NCBI GenBank assembly: GCA_022701365.1
Contig: JAKUHH010000026.1
Coordinates: 240,268-304,267, forward strand
Direction: 5' to 3'
Source of the DNA: Mycocentrospora acerina
Taxonomy: Eukaryota; Ascomycota; Dothideomycetes; Pleosporales
DNA: 64,000 nt
The notes beneath the pieces are model-generated. The model saw nothing but the letters and a program-made list of their open reading frames with translations. It did not search any database and was not told the DNA's origin. Position 1 is the stretch's first letter. Every line of letters begins with the position of its first letter. Position numbers and translations under genes: made by a program. Shown here in pieces: positions 22,031 to 34,500 of this stretch.

Positions 22031-22723
22031 ATGAGCGGAAAGGCAGGTGCATACGGTACCTCGGGTGGAGGCGACACCGACTTCAGGAAAACATGGGACC
22101 GGGAAGAGATGGCCAAAAAGGCGAAAGAAAGGGAGGTAAAAGAGCGCGACGAAGCAAAAGATCGATGGGAAGCAAAGCAGGCCGGGAAGTCGTATAGGCG
22201 GCGCGCATCTACACCAGAAGACCTCAAAAACACAGAAGCACGAACTGAGAGGATAGATTGGAGCAAGATGATTGGCAAGCAGACCCTCACCTCTGCAGCA
22301 GCAGCTGTGGGCAAGAGGGGACGTGGCGCGGGCGCGTACTGTCAGGCCTGCGATCTGACATTCAAGTGGGTCTCCTGACTTTTGGGCACGTAGCTTCATG
22401 CTGACTGTCGTAGGGACAATATCCAGTACGTGGAGCATTTAAACAGCAAGCAACATTTGGTTGCAACTGGCCAGTCGGGCGAAGTACGACGCGCTACACT
22501 CGACGAGGTTCGAGATCGCTTGCGCTACCTGAAGCGCAAGAGGGACGAGGACAAGAACGACGAGGTCACAAATCTGGATGCGCGGTTGGAGATGCACAAG
22601 GAAAAGTTGGAACAGGATGCAGAGGAGCGGAGAAGAAAGAGAAATGAAAAGCGCAGGGCGAAGAATAAAGGAGATGGAAATGCTATGGAGTGGAAGGTTG
22701 AGGGTGATGGGGTTATTGCTTGA
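22031..22723 (+). CDS. snu23: Snu23-like U4/U6.U5 tri-snRNP zinc-finger protein
   Basis: Two exons: 22031-22365 and 22414-22723, with a 48-nt intron that interrupts the zinc finger; 214 residues. Seen: FRKTWDREEMAKKAKEREVKERDEAKDR, then the family segment LKNTEARTERIDWSKMIGKQ, a U1-type C2H2 matrin finger (GAYCQACDLTFKDNIQYVEHLNSKQH), then TGQSGEVRRATLDEVRDRL and a Lys/Arg/Glu-rich coiled tail. The order and length match Snu23/ZMAT2, which sits near the U6 ACAGAGA helix in the pre-B/B spliceosome and helps 5' splice-site handling. Nuclear. The neighbours carry no functional hint. Confidence 0.92.
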
Positions 22724-23179
22724 ATACACAGGTTGACGACTGCAGTGGTATTATTGTTACTGCATGGGCTCGGTAGATTCTGGTGTCAGCGTCATGCTGA
22801 TATCTGACTACGCGTACTGGATGAGATTTGACAAGGATGTCACAATATGCGCATTTGTCAAGTCGTAACCCATGACTGCGGTGTACAATTGGATTGTGCA
22901 GGGGAAAGGGTTCGGAGTTTGGGCGGATATACCCCACGTTTTGGCTAGAATCATGCTATCATCTGGCATTCTGATGCAATCCATTGATTTCAAAGCACAT
23001 CATCCAATACCAACGCTGCATGCCTTGAATCCCGCATGTATAAAGCTTCGTCTCCGTTCTCAGCCTCCAAACTATAGCACAGTGACATCAACAACTAACT
23101 ACCTTTCTCCACCGGCGACATCCAGTGTCGAGTCAGCTCCCCATACCCCATCTCGACAGTCCTGACTCGAAACTTCAAA
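22724..23179. other. Intergenic
   Basis: 3' flank of Snu23 and promoter of the glutathione transferase gene. Sequence TATAAAGC at 23040-23047 is a possible TATA box about 135 bases before the next ATG. No gene seen. Confidence 0.5.
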
Positions 23180-24055
23180 ATGGCCAACGTCAACGGGAAC
23201 GCACCAAAAATCACACTATACACAAACCATGGCTGCCCATGGGCGCATAGAGCTCATATTGTGCTAAAAGAGTTGGGATTGAAGTATGAGGAGGTTATTA
23301 TCGACCTTGACACGCCGAGGGAGCAATGGTATCTCGATATCAACCCAGTAAGTTAGAAAACGCCTGCACATGTCTCAATTATCTCTTGTGGCATCCTCTG
23401 TACGCCGTCATATTGTCACCACTAACAACCTTCAGCGCGGTCTTGTACCCACCATAAATTTTGACGGCGAGATTATCACTGAGTCTGGCATCGTCGCGCA
23501 ATTCCTCGCCGACAAGTACCCCTCCCACCTGCTCCCAACCTCAACCGAGGGCGCGCTGGCCCGTGCCCGCATCAACTTCTTCGTCGACACATGGTTCACC
23601 AAGGCTGGCAGCTTTTGGTTCCAGATCCTGCTGAAAGAGACAAAGGAAGAGCAGGAGAAGAGTGGAGAGGAACTCGTCAGCGTCGTTACAAAGGAAATCG
23701 AGCCCCTCTTGAAAGACGCGGGACTCTTTTTCGGAGGAAGCAATAAGGTGACTCTAGCTGAGGTATGTTGCCCAAAAACAAACACTTGCGCCGAAAACAG
23801 AGCAATTGCTAACAATATCACCTCTACCAGGCCCTGACCGCGCCCTTCATCCTCCGCATCTACGCCCTTGCCAAGCATGATCTTCTTCCCAAATCCATCA
23901 TTGCGGGCTTCGACAAGTTGCCCAACTTCTCGAAATGGGCTGCTGAGGTTATCAAGCAGGATAGCGTCACGTATATCTGGGACGAGGCGAACGTAATTCC
24001 TCGCACGCAGAAGAAGTTTGCGAGCCTGAAGGCACAGAAGGCTGCGGCAAAGTAA
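23180..24055 (+). CDS. Omega-like glutathione S-transferase
   Basis: Three exons: 23180-23347, 23436-23762, 23831-24055, all phase 0 junctions; introns of 88 and 68 nt; 239 residues. Seen: thioredoxin-fold N-domain with TLYTNHGCPWAHRAHIV, where Cys19 in CPWAHR is the expected omega-type catalytic cysteine; DINPRGLVPTINFDGEIITESGIVAQFLADKYP carries the cis-Pro and the glutathione-binding Glu-Ser. A helical C-domain follows (PFILRIYALAKHDLLP). A Lys/Ala-rich end has no obvious targeting signal, so the cytosol is likely. Omega-class enzymes usually catalyse thiol transfer, dehydroascorbate reduction or deglutathionylation rather than classic conjugation. Confidence 0.9.
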
Positions 24056-24508
24056 GCTCAAGTTGCAGAGCGTGATATAAGTAATAATGATTCTTTTAAC
24101 GCGTAATGAGTACACATGCCCATCCATCTATCTATTTACATGTACGTGTCTGGCCCGGAGAAATTGGCCTAATGTCATGTCACGCCTTGCTTTTGTTTTC
24201 TTGAATGTCATAAGAAGGCTGGGAGTTGATGCGAAAGCATCAACTCCGTGCCGCCTTTTCAGAAATGGAAAAAGATAAAAGACAAACATGTTGTTTCAAA
24301 TGCAAATATAGCGAGTGTATCTAGCATGATCACTCAAGAGCCTAGAGACGCTGTTTGTGAACGATGACGACGACGACGGCGACGGCGCGAGTAACGGAAG
24401 ACGAGGCGCCGGAGTCGGAATCAAATCTTGATGTTTGTAGCGGAAGTTAAAAAGTGCCGCCAGCCGTACTTAGTCATGTAGACGATGAAAATGGGTAGGT
24501 AGACCTGC
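24056..24508. other. Intergenic, convergent 3' ends
   Basis: 3' flanks of the glutathione transferase and the APSES gene. Contains the hairpin listed separately and a GACGAC-rich stretch near 24363-24388. Confidence 0.6.
24215..24257 (+). repeat. Perfect hairpin with GAAA tetraloop
   Basis: GGAGTTGATGC (24222-24232), loop GAAA, then its exact complement GCATCAACTCC (24237-24247): an 11-bp perfect stem capped by a GNRA loop. AAGGC (24215-24219) and GCCTT (24253-24257) can extend it past an asymmetric internal loop. A T-run follows. It lies about 165 bases past the glutathione transferase stop, probably in or just after its 3' UTR. Confidence 0.75.
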
Positions 24509-25969
24509 TCAATGTGTGGACCTACAACGTGTCCGCTTCGTCGGCGGCGGCAGCATCTTGTCTCCCGAACTGAGCATCATCAAGTACTCGGCGGCATCGA
24601 TCTCCCTCTGCGAATGGTCTCTATCGGCACTATCGGTAGTGGCTATTTGGGGATGAGACACTATTTTGTTATCCCAGTCGTCCCTGAATGTTATCCTGGA
24701 GTGCGTCCGCTTCATCAGAGCACGATCGTTGTAGTGTTGATCGGGGACAGAAGTCGGGACTGCGATTCGAGGAGGGATATGAGTATCAATGGGAGAGGGT
24801 ACACCAGAAGATGTAATGTTTGTTCGAGGGGACGGTGGAGACAGCGGCCTAAGGCTGTTTACAGCTGTGAACTGACTGCGTGGGGAAACTTGTGGTGAGA
24901 AAAGGTATCTGTCACTCCGGTCTGTGTCGGTTCCATACCCGCTTTCACAGTCTAATTGGCGACCACGGTGACAACCCATTGCATCCGTGTCCCAAATTGG
25001 AGATCCAAGCTGCATCAAAGGCGTCGTGACCGGTGATGGGAGTTTGAGGCTCGAGATAACGTACGATGCGCCCTCCATGCGGAACCTGTTTGTTTGTTCG
25101 GCGCAGTATTGTACAATCGCTACATCTATAACGAATTTTGCGAAACTGGCGCTCTTCGGGTTGATGCATACCGAAGGAAAGTCGTTGCCGAAGACTGGTG
25201 TTAGAGCCCATCGGATGTCGTAACAAAAGGTTGCTGCGACAGCTTTGGCAGCTTGGTAGGGCATCCAGTATCCTGCAAATGATTCATGAGTTGCTCTGCA
25301 TCGTTAATTGAATGTTTCGACCAACCTTGACATACTAGAGCGCCCCCTGTAATGCTATAACTGATGTCCTTCAGTCCCGGATTCTCTCTCAATGCCTTGG
25401 CTGGTATCGTCTAACATCATCAGTGATCCGACTCAGATGAAAATCTATCGACAACTGACCTTTGAGTATTTGCACGACTTGAAGAAGGGTGTCATACGGA
25501 CTAGGCCTACGTTGTAGTCCCAAACAACCACGTACTCCTTGTCTTCACCTGGTCTCTTGAACGTGTACTGAAACACTGCCACCTGGTCAGCTTAATCATC
25601 TCAGCATATGAGAGAATACTTACTTTCAAAAGCATTGCGTCCTGTCTTTTCCAAAAAGTCTTTTTTGTCACTGTTATACGGGATGTGTCGGACGCCCTTC
25701 TTTTGGATCTCCCCATGTGGGTAGACTTGGAATCTGCCATGCTGAGCCGCGAGTTCATGGTCATTTCCGGCTTCGAATGGTGGATAGTTAAGATGGCCGA
25801 CGATATTTTTACCGTCGGAAAAGATCGGAGCGTCCTTAGGCACCTTCTGTCGTCTTGCTGCAGCGATGGGGGCCGCTAGGTGAGGCATGGTGACCAGTAT
25901 GGGTGACTGTGACTTCTGACATCCATGGTAGTCCCCACGCAGCGGGTTCAACATCTGTTGTATTCTCAT
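24509..25969 (-). CDS. Xbp1-like APSES (KilA-N) transcription factor
   Basis: Four exons: 25624-25969, 25460-25575, 25326-25410, 24509-25272; introns 48, 49, 53 nt; 436 residues. Seen: APSES/KilA-N DNA-binding domain with [74 protein letters not shown] and [18 protein letters not shown], followed by the extended block [36 protein letters not shown] and [18 protein letters not shown] that marks the Xbp1-like branch. The C-terminus is Ser/Pro-rich with a basic end ([10 protein letters not shown]). Family knowledge: APSES factors control development and morphogenesis in fungi; Xbp1 is a stress-induced repressor in yeast. A second in-frame ATG is five codons downstream. Nuclear. Confidence 0.85.
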
Positions 25970-28900
25970 GGTGTAGTTGAGAAATACGATTTATCTGCTT
26001 GATCCAGAGCTTAAGCTGTCTACTTGGTTAGTCGTCGGCCGATGCCGGTATTTATCGAGAACAGCAGACTTGTAGTGCAGACCAAAACAAGGAGTCAGAC
26101 TTGGATGCCGTGGAATAGAAAGAAGATTTGGCAAAGGGGAGTATTGGTAGCAGTGGATAGATAGAAAGAGACAGTCGACCAGCGCGTTTGCAGGGTGCTC
26201 ACGAGGACGAAATCGTCACCACATATGACAAGCTCACAAGACCGTCGAATCAGATAATCGTTACAAACCAGCCCAACCTACGACTAGTTAACTTCTGTAG
26301 AGGGACAAAATAATGACTTCGCAACGTACCAGCTGTGTTTAGAAATGAATGAACTTATGCGACGAAATGCCTACCAAAGTACAGAAGATGTGGTAATGAA
26401 GAGCCGTACACTCTACGTTGGTGTTGACCCAATATGATGGTAACTTTCTACAGCAAACAAAATGATACCGTGGTGGCTGGAATCTTCTCGCTCGACGTCT
26501 GGCGGAAAGTCTTGTTCGATTGTCGTAGCTATACAATTAGACCAGCGACTTCGGCTATAGAATAACGACAACTCAACAACTGCTGAGATGAAGGCGGCCG
26601 TATAAAGGCTGTCCCCGATGCTCCTGGTGCGGCCGTACCAACGGAATGAATGTCTTTCAATACTTGGACGACAACGTGAAGTTTGGATGAGATGAGTGGA
26701 AAGATGTAACAGATGTGATCCAAAAGCTGGGATAATACTTTGCTGCCCCTAGTCTTCTTAACAAGTCATCCATTACACTCGCCAGCCGGCTAGCCGCTAT
26801 ACCTACCCGGCATGCGTTGCCAAAGCTTGCCCGAGCGTGCTGCAGGGACTATCCGGTGTGCAGGTATGCACAGTGGGGTCTCAGGATGTACAGTGCATGG
26901 CTTGATAAGTTACAAGGCGGGAAAATCCACCAATTGGTTGGCAAACGGTTGCTACTGAATGGAGATGTGAGGCCTAGGATAATGCGATCGCGAGTGGGAA
27001 ATCGAAGAGCCACACCGTGACAAACATTTCTCTCGCCTTGGCCCTTGCAGCTGGACTGGAACTTGTTGTCTCTCCTTCGTTATAGGGCTATTCACGATCG
27101 AATCAACCAAAACAAACCCAATTAACGAAGATATTCTCGAGCACATGGCAATGATGCGAGTTGCTCACCATCCAGACCGAAATGGTGGTAGACTCAGTAC
27201 TGCTATTGCTAGGGGTCAACGTTTTATATCTTCACTGTTATTGAAATTTTGAATGGAAGAGCAAGCATGTATCGTTTCGGACCATTTGATATGAACCATA
27301 ATATCTGCGAAGGACCGGATGACTGCACAGTGGTGTTTCGACGATCTACACACTGTCTACTTACTACTCCCATGACTAAATCCAAGGTTACTAGAAAGCA
27401 ACCTTGTTGACACCCTTGAGAAGGCAAGGTCAGCCTATTCTTTTCCCTGTCAATATGGTATGATGGAAAGAATCGGCATCCTGTTTACCTGCAGCTTTCC
27501 GTGCGCACAGGCACACGTACTTTCTTGGCCTTCCGCATGCAAACGCCGAGCTACATCCTAATCCAGATAATGAATCGGGAGTTTTACCACCTCAAAAGTC
27601 TTTCGAAAAAAACGCTTGGCCTATATATTATCGGTGTAGAAAACTAGCCCTACTTCCGCCAGCGGTACTCGCACGATACCCCTGACCCGCCTGCCTTCCC
27701 ACTGTTAACTCTGCAGTCCTGATATCAAGCGCCAAAAGACAAACGAGCCTTCTCTGCCATGGATTGTTTTAGTCACTCGCATTGAGACATGGCGCCCCTT
27801 ATAGTAAGTCCGTTCATATGTTCAGGCGGCTAGAGTTTTATTGGCGAGCACTTGTCTGAACCATGCTGACCGGAAAAGAGAAACAAAAGAATTAGTCTCA
27901 CTCATTCCAGCGTGTAATATACCGCCTTTTGGGTAGATTTGCTATGGACAATGATGTTATGTCTTAGTACAGACCGCTCAAAGACGACAAAGGCCAAGCT
28001 GCAGCTCATGCTGTCGCGACCCGTGATCGCTGCTTGACACCACGCTTTCCCAAGACCTTTCTAGAATGCTGATTCCTCGGTGGCACGGGAACCTTCTGGA
28101 AACGTGCTTTCACATCTGCTGTCACTGTGTGCAGCCGGCGGTGGGATATTCGAACAACTCACATTTTTGTTCGGCCAAAACAGAGAGCCTTGGCTGGGCC
28201 ACTGGTGGAGTTGCTCACAGTAGGGATGATTATTGTTAGAAATTATAGAAATTGTTTAGGCTACGACCATGTATGCGACGCCATACCTGAAGGAGTCTAC
28301 ACTGCCTATCGTTTTGTCAACCACTGTACTGAATCATCTCCGCTTCCGTTTGCGCACAGAGCCATAAGCTTGGAATAACAGAGTTCTCGGATAGTTTGAG
28401 TCGCCAGGGGTCCTACAAGCGTATCGCAGCTTTCTGATGGGCTCATTGGAAACGACATTGGCCAAATAACAGAGGTTTTTCTCACCCCGTTATTATAACG
28501 ACTTACATATCCGATCAATCGTCGAATACACAAAGATGATTCACCACAAGATTAAATAACCAAAGCTGCAGATTTGAAAGCAGCGTGTTCAACTGCAGAG
28601 TGCTACCTATAGTTTTACCCAATTCTTGTGAAACCTACCCATCCGTCTTCAAAATATGCTGGCTCGAAAAGGCAGGTTCCCAAATCTAAATCTGGCGCTA
28701 CAAAGAGCTTGCTAGTCTCAGATCGACAGTCATTCTATCATTCTTCGCTGTGAGCGTCACAGAAATGTACACCCCGGAGCACTTACTCACTATCTTCTAG
28801 TCTGACTTGCTAAATTTCCTTATCATAAAATGCTGGCAACACAGACCTTTCCTACTTTGGGGTTGATTCCGACGTTGATCAACATTGATGGATGTACAGA

Positions 28901-31565
28901 AAGCCCACGTTATTCATCTTCCATTTCTTCGCATACGTCTTTGACTCACATATGTCACGACATTACAATATGTAGACACAGGGAACTCGTAAAATGAATA
29001 ATAGTTTCCTTGGACAGCACAATTCCATTATCCATGAATTGAAGATATCTTCCGCTATATCACTACACGCTTTTGTACAACATACCTGTAAGTTCTTTTT
29101 CAAACTAAACGTTCAAATGCCCGGAATTCAAATTAAAGGTGAAATGGCATGTGCGAAGATAGAATGCTCACAGCCCCACCGAAGTCTTCCTACACAACGA
29201 TATACCCCTATTTCTTTCCCTCGTTGCGGACATGAGCCTATCAGAACATACAATACCATCTCCGGTTATAGAGCGCCAAAGTAAATGCATAAAGACGGCT
29301 CTGTGATAGCCATTTAGAGATACGGTATCACGATCTATTCCAAGAACTACTACAAATATGCGGTACAAATAAAGACTCATTGGCAGTACTGTGTCCCGCA
29401 GAAGCGCTTTAGAGGCATGAAAATGTTTCAGGGATTTTAAGGTGTACTATCATGATAAGTTCTCACTGACACCAGTTGTAATACCATTAAGCTTTGTGGC
29501 TTTCATGGTTGGGTCGTACAAACAAGAACATACGGCCGAGTAGCGACGAGTCATTTCTCGGAAGAAACAAATTTGGGTTATGTGGACTTTCTGCTCCGAC
29601 GCCCTGTCGTTTGCTACTTCCTGCGAGCAAAACAATAGTTCACGGCTATACCATGAAGACGGTGTAGTCGAAGCTCGTGTGACCAGCACGGCCTCTGTCC
29701 TTTGGCGTAAGCGTGATTGCTTTGTAAATCTCGCAACCATCTTTCGAGGTTGCAATACAGCCAGAACCTCTATCTAATCGCTGAATATGCTATCACCTCA
29801 TTAAATACACGATTAATTCTTCAATCAATTTTAAATAAGATCAGAAACTGATTTTGTAGACTGAGGGCCGGTCACACAGAGGGGCCCCATCATGCCACCA
29901 TCTCGAAAGTAATCTCCGACCGCGAACTTGCATATTTCTCTTGGCAACATTGAATGATCAGGACTCTCTAGATAATATAGGCAGATAGAAATAGGTCTTA
30001 CAAGCGTGATCCTGACAGGTTGACAGGTGTTGTGGTGCGAGGACTTGTGGACTTGTGGACGTGTGACACAGAGTCCAAATAGGAAAATAGTTGAGAAGGT
30101 CTGCCTTAGATACTGGTATACCCCTCTATTTGTTTTCATACAAGATCTCCCCCGCATTTAATTGTTCATAGTTCTTCCATATTTTCTCCTTTCTCTTGAT
30201 CTCACTCATATCATTGCATTCCACCATCTGCGCCATTCTTCCATCAGTACCCGTGGACACCAGCCAACACACCCCGTCACACAGATTGCGGAGCAACGGA
30301 AACGTCCTGCTCCACTTCAGTACTCGCAAATAAAATCTTGCACCTTTCGGCTCATCGACTGGTTCTCGCACACAGCCTTCTCCAACATTTCTGCAGCCCC
30401 ACTACCTTCTCTTCACAACCTGCACTAAAAGCTTCCAGACAACATGCTGTCCACGACGGCATGTACGACCTTCATCACCGCTAGATATGGCGGATATAGG
30501 TCTACTTCCGCTTCAAGTGCCAGAATCTACTGGCCGATGTCCCGTTTGTACATTGAATGAAAAGTGCTCACGGAGGTCATGTTGAATTGACGTGTCCCCA
30601 CTGGATGAAAGGTATTTGCGAAGGTGTACCATGCGAGAGATTCACAGGAGACATACGTGCGGAGATGTAGACAGCCTCACTTTGTGCTTGGCGGCCGTGG
30701 TTTATGTTAAGTCAGACTGTCTATGGCTTGAAAGCAGTCTGTTTGGTTGGTTCGCACAATGCCGGAGTAGATAAGGTGTCAAAATCAGGTCGCGAGCGTG
30801 GTCTTGCTACGTCCCCTTCTGTCTCGGGTACAGCAGGTGAGACCATGCAGTTTTGAGGTGTGTTGGGCAGATATTGGGCGAAAATGATGGGCACGAATTC
30901 ATTTGGGAGCAGAATAGGGTATGGCGGTGAATTTGGATGTGCTAGTTTGAATTGGCAGGTAGATTGGAAGTTGAACCAACACTCTGGGATTGTAAATGAA
31001 CTTGTGGTGTTGTTTTCGTGGATAATGACCACTTCAAATCTTTGTTTGAAAATGTATGAATCATTTTAGTACGAAGATCACAGGCAGTCTGATCATGGCA
31101 ATCCTAACTACCTATAGATGTAATCTTGGAGATCATAAGATAGGCTTGAGTTGACTCAGTATTTTAAAGTTTTTAACTTCCTTGCAAGTCGTATTCAAAG
31201 TGCGGAGGCGTTTTCAGCGTGGAGCTTGGTCATCTTGCTCGGGAAAAGAAGGCAAATCGATTACGTTTATTGAGGATATCAATGATCTCGCATCATACGA
31301 TCACTACACGAGTGAAGATCAAGTGATTGAATAGCAACAGCCTGTTCGCTGAGGTTGGTCATACTTTGCTACATCATACAAATCGGAAAGGTATACTCAA
31401 AAAATGACGCCAAACACCTGATAGACCATGAGTCTGCAAGTTTAACCTTTGCCCCTAAAATTGAGAAAGGAAAAAGAGTCTGAAGAGCCCTTTCACATTT
31501 CTAGAACGCCTCTAGTGCCATGACTCCACTACAATAGCCACTCACTGAGCTTATACGCTCGCTAC
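25970..31565. other. 5.6-kb gene-poor stretch with gene-like fragments
   Basis: No complete gene could be supported on either strand. It begins with the upstream region of the APSES gene. Fragments that look like decayed coding or promoter DNA are reported as findings: a J-domain-like piece around 27145-27252, a TATA-plus-leader-plus-donor arrangement at 27620-27860, and a leader followed by a 36-codon ORF at 30430-30560. Base composition is ordinary, not the AT-rich RIP type seen after 60.5 kb. It could also hold non-coding transcripts. Confidence 0.5.
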
Positions 31566-34500
31566 TCAATCGCTCTCATCATCAAAACTCGCTTCAGACG
31601 CCTCGGCTGAATCTTCATCATCACTGAGTACGTACTTTGCCGGTGCGACTGCAGCTCTACGACCAGGTCGGGAAGCAGGGGCGCGACTACGAGCAACAGG
31701 CATCTCAGTGTCGTCATCATCATCATCATCGTCAGAGAGAATTTCGTTGGCAAGCTGATCTACGTCTTCCATGTCATCATCTGAGTCGACAGTGACGGGC
31801 TTCTTTAGCTTTGGTGCAGGTTTGGCGAGGGTTTCTTTCTTCTTCGCATAAGCCTTGGCTGCAGGACTCAAGGTCTTACTTTTTGCAGCAGCGGAAGTCA
31901 GTGCCTTTGTTTTGGGAACTGGCTTTGTAGCAATACCTCTGGCCTTAGCAGCGGGTTTAGCAACAACTTTCTTTGTGATGACAACAGAGTCCTCCTCGTC
32001 GGAATCCATATTTGTGTCGTTATCACGAGCAGTAGGTCGTGTAGAGGCCTTAGGCTTCGGTGGAGCTAGTTTGCTAGGTACTGGCTTCTTTGGAATGAGA
32101 CTCAAATCTTCGTCCTCATCCGAGCTCATAACCGTGTCCATGATGCTACGAGAGGGGAGACGCCTGGGAGAGCGTTCGGGTGGGGGTGCTAATGCCTCGT
32201 AATTGGTCTCGTCATCATCAAGTCCGAAAGGCTCTAAGACACTGCTCTTCTTTGTTGCCTTGGTGATACCGGCAGAGCTGCCAGGTCGAACAGAGCTCCT
32301 AAACATAGGCGCTTCGTTACCACCAGCACCGACTCCCTTCACCATGAGGCTAACATCGCCAAGAAGGTCGTCATCTCCAGAGTCGCTGTCACTATTGTCG
32401 GCTGTATACTTCGAAACTTGTTTGGTAGCGCCACGAGCTGCACGAGATGTTGTAGCTGCAGGTTTCTTTGCCTCTTCTTTAGCGACAGCTGCGAAGACAT
32501 CCGAGATATCGTCGTCCGAGTCCACCACAGGTATGGGCTTCTTTGCGACAGGTCTGGCTCTCTTTACTGCAGGAACAGATTCTGCTGTGGCAGGCCTACT
32601 GGTCAAAGATACACTGGTCGGAGGAGAAGGGTCCTTCTTTACAAGGTGAGAAAGCAGAGTGCCTTGCTTATGTGAGACAGCAGACCCAAATGCGGAACTG
32701 CTTTTCAGAGCTTCTGCAGCAGTGAGCTTCTTCACAGGCTCTTGGTCCTGACGGAGATAGCTGAGTAAACCCTCCTTCTTTGGCTTGGCCTTCTTCTTGG
32801 CCGGACCGAAGTCTGAACCACTGTCGTCATCTGAGTCACTACCGTCCGTCTTTCTCTTCTTCTTGCCCTTAGCGCCCTTAGATGCGCCAATGCCAAGCTT
32901 CTGAGATGCGCGACGAGTAATACTGGCAATCTTCCTCTTACGCTTTACGTCTTCGTCAAGCTGAAGGTTCCACTCCGTAACGAAAGCCTCCAGATCGACG
33001 GTCCAGATGTCTTTGGGTGAAAGTTTGATGAGGGTATCGATCTCGTCTTCCTTGTCACCAATCTGCTTGAGTAGCTTCTCGACACGTTCTTGGGTCAGAG
33101 ACCAAATGGCCATCTATGCAATGTCAGTATGTGTGCCGAAGAGTATTGAAAGGTTACTTACACCCAGGAGATAGTCGTAGTCATTGGCACGGACTTCGGC
33201 CCCGGCTTCTTCAGAATCTTCGTCATCTTCCATAGCATCTTCATTCTCACCAACTGTTTTCGCATCTTCAACCTTGGGGAAAGGTGTAAATCCGAGTTTT
33301 TTGAGTTCTTGAACGAGGGCGGACTTCTTCTTCTTCGAAACAATGAGCTTGTTATCAATGATCATCTGGATGAACCTCGCCTGATTCGACAACTTGGAAA
33401 GCTCCTTCTGCATGAAATCCAACTGATGCGCTTTCCTCTTCTCGTAGTATCGCAAGCGAACGTGATAGAACTCTTCCATGATATCCAGGACGGTCGCATA
33501 TTTGTGGATTCGACCCTGAGCGTCAAAAGCTACAAGATTCGAGGTGGACTGAGGTTTATAGAGCTTGAACATTTCCTCGAGGCCACTAGCCACGGCGTTC
33601 GCCATGTGTTTATCTTCCATCTTGATGATGAAATGGACTCTGTCAGGCGTATTATAGTCGACGTAATCTTTGATGAACGAAGGCGTCTTCTCGGCCTTGA
33701 GGATTTCCTCGAGCTTTTCCTTAAAGTCCTGTGTCCAGTATCGTACTGGGAGTTCTGTAACTTCAATCTCATTGTCGCTGGTTTGTCGGATGATGCCCTT
33801 GAAACGGTACTTGCCATTTCCAAGGTCTTCAGTCGTACCGGTAAAGCCCTTGTACCAAGGAATCATTGGTTTCATGTCGTCCTTTGTGTTTCCATCCTGC
33901 ATACGAATCCTGACATTTTCGATGATATCCATGGGGTTGAAGTTTGGAATTTCAGAGCTCCAGCCAGTACCGATACCACTTGAGCCATTTACAAGGATCA
34001 TGGGTAGAACGGGGACATAGATTTCGGGCTCAATCTTGTTACCATCAGATTCGCCGTACTTCAGAAGAGCATCATCGTGTGAGTGGAATATTCTACGGGC
34101 AAACGGCGACAGGCGTGTATAGATGTACCTGGCGCTGGCGGCATCTGAGCCACCCTGTAGACGGGAGCCAAAGTTGCCACTTGGCTCCAGGCAGTTGATA
34201 TTGTTGGTGCCAATGAAATTTTGAGCAAGACCAACAATCGTGCCCTGCATAGATGCTTCACCGTGAGCATAGTCAGTGGTACCAGACACAGATCCGGCAA
34301 GTTCAACGACTTTGACGTCTTTCTTGATATTTCGTCTGAAACAAGTGTAAAGAACCTTGCGTTGACCAGGCTTTAGACCATCAATGACAGATGGGATTGA
34401 TCGCAAATTGTCAGCCATGGAGAAGAGGATTAGCTCCTTATTGACAAAGTCGTCATAAGAGATTTCTGGCGTAGTAAGATCCAAGTGATTACCTGGAATG

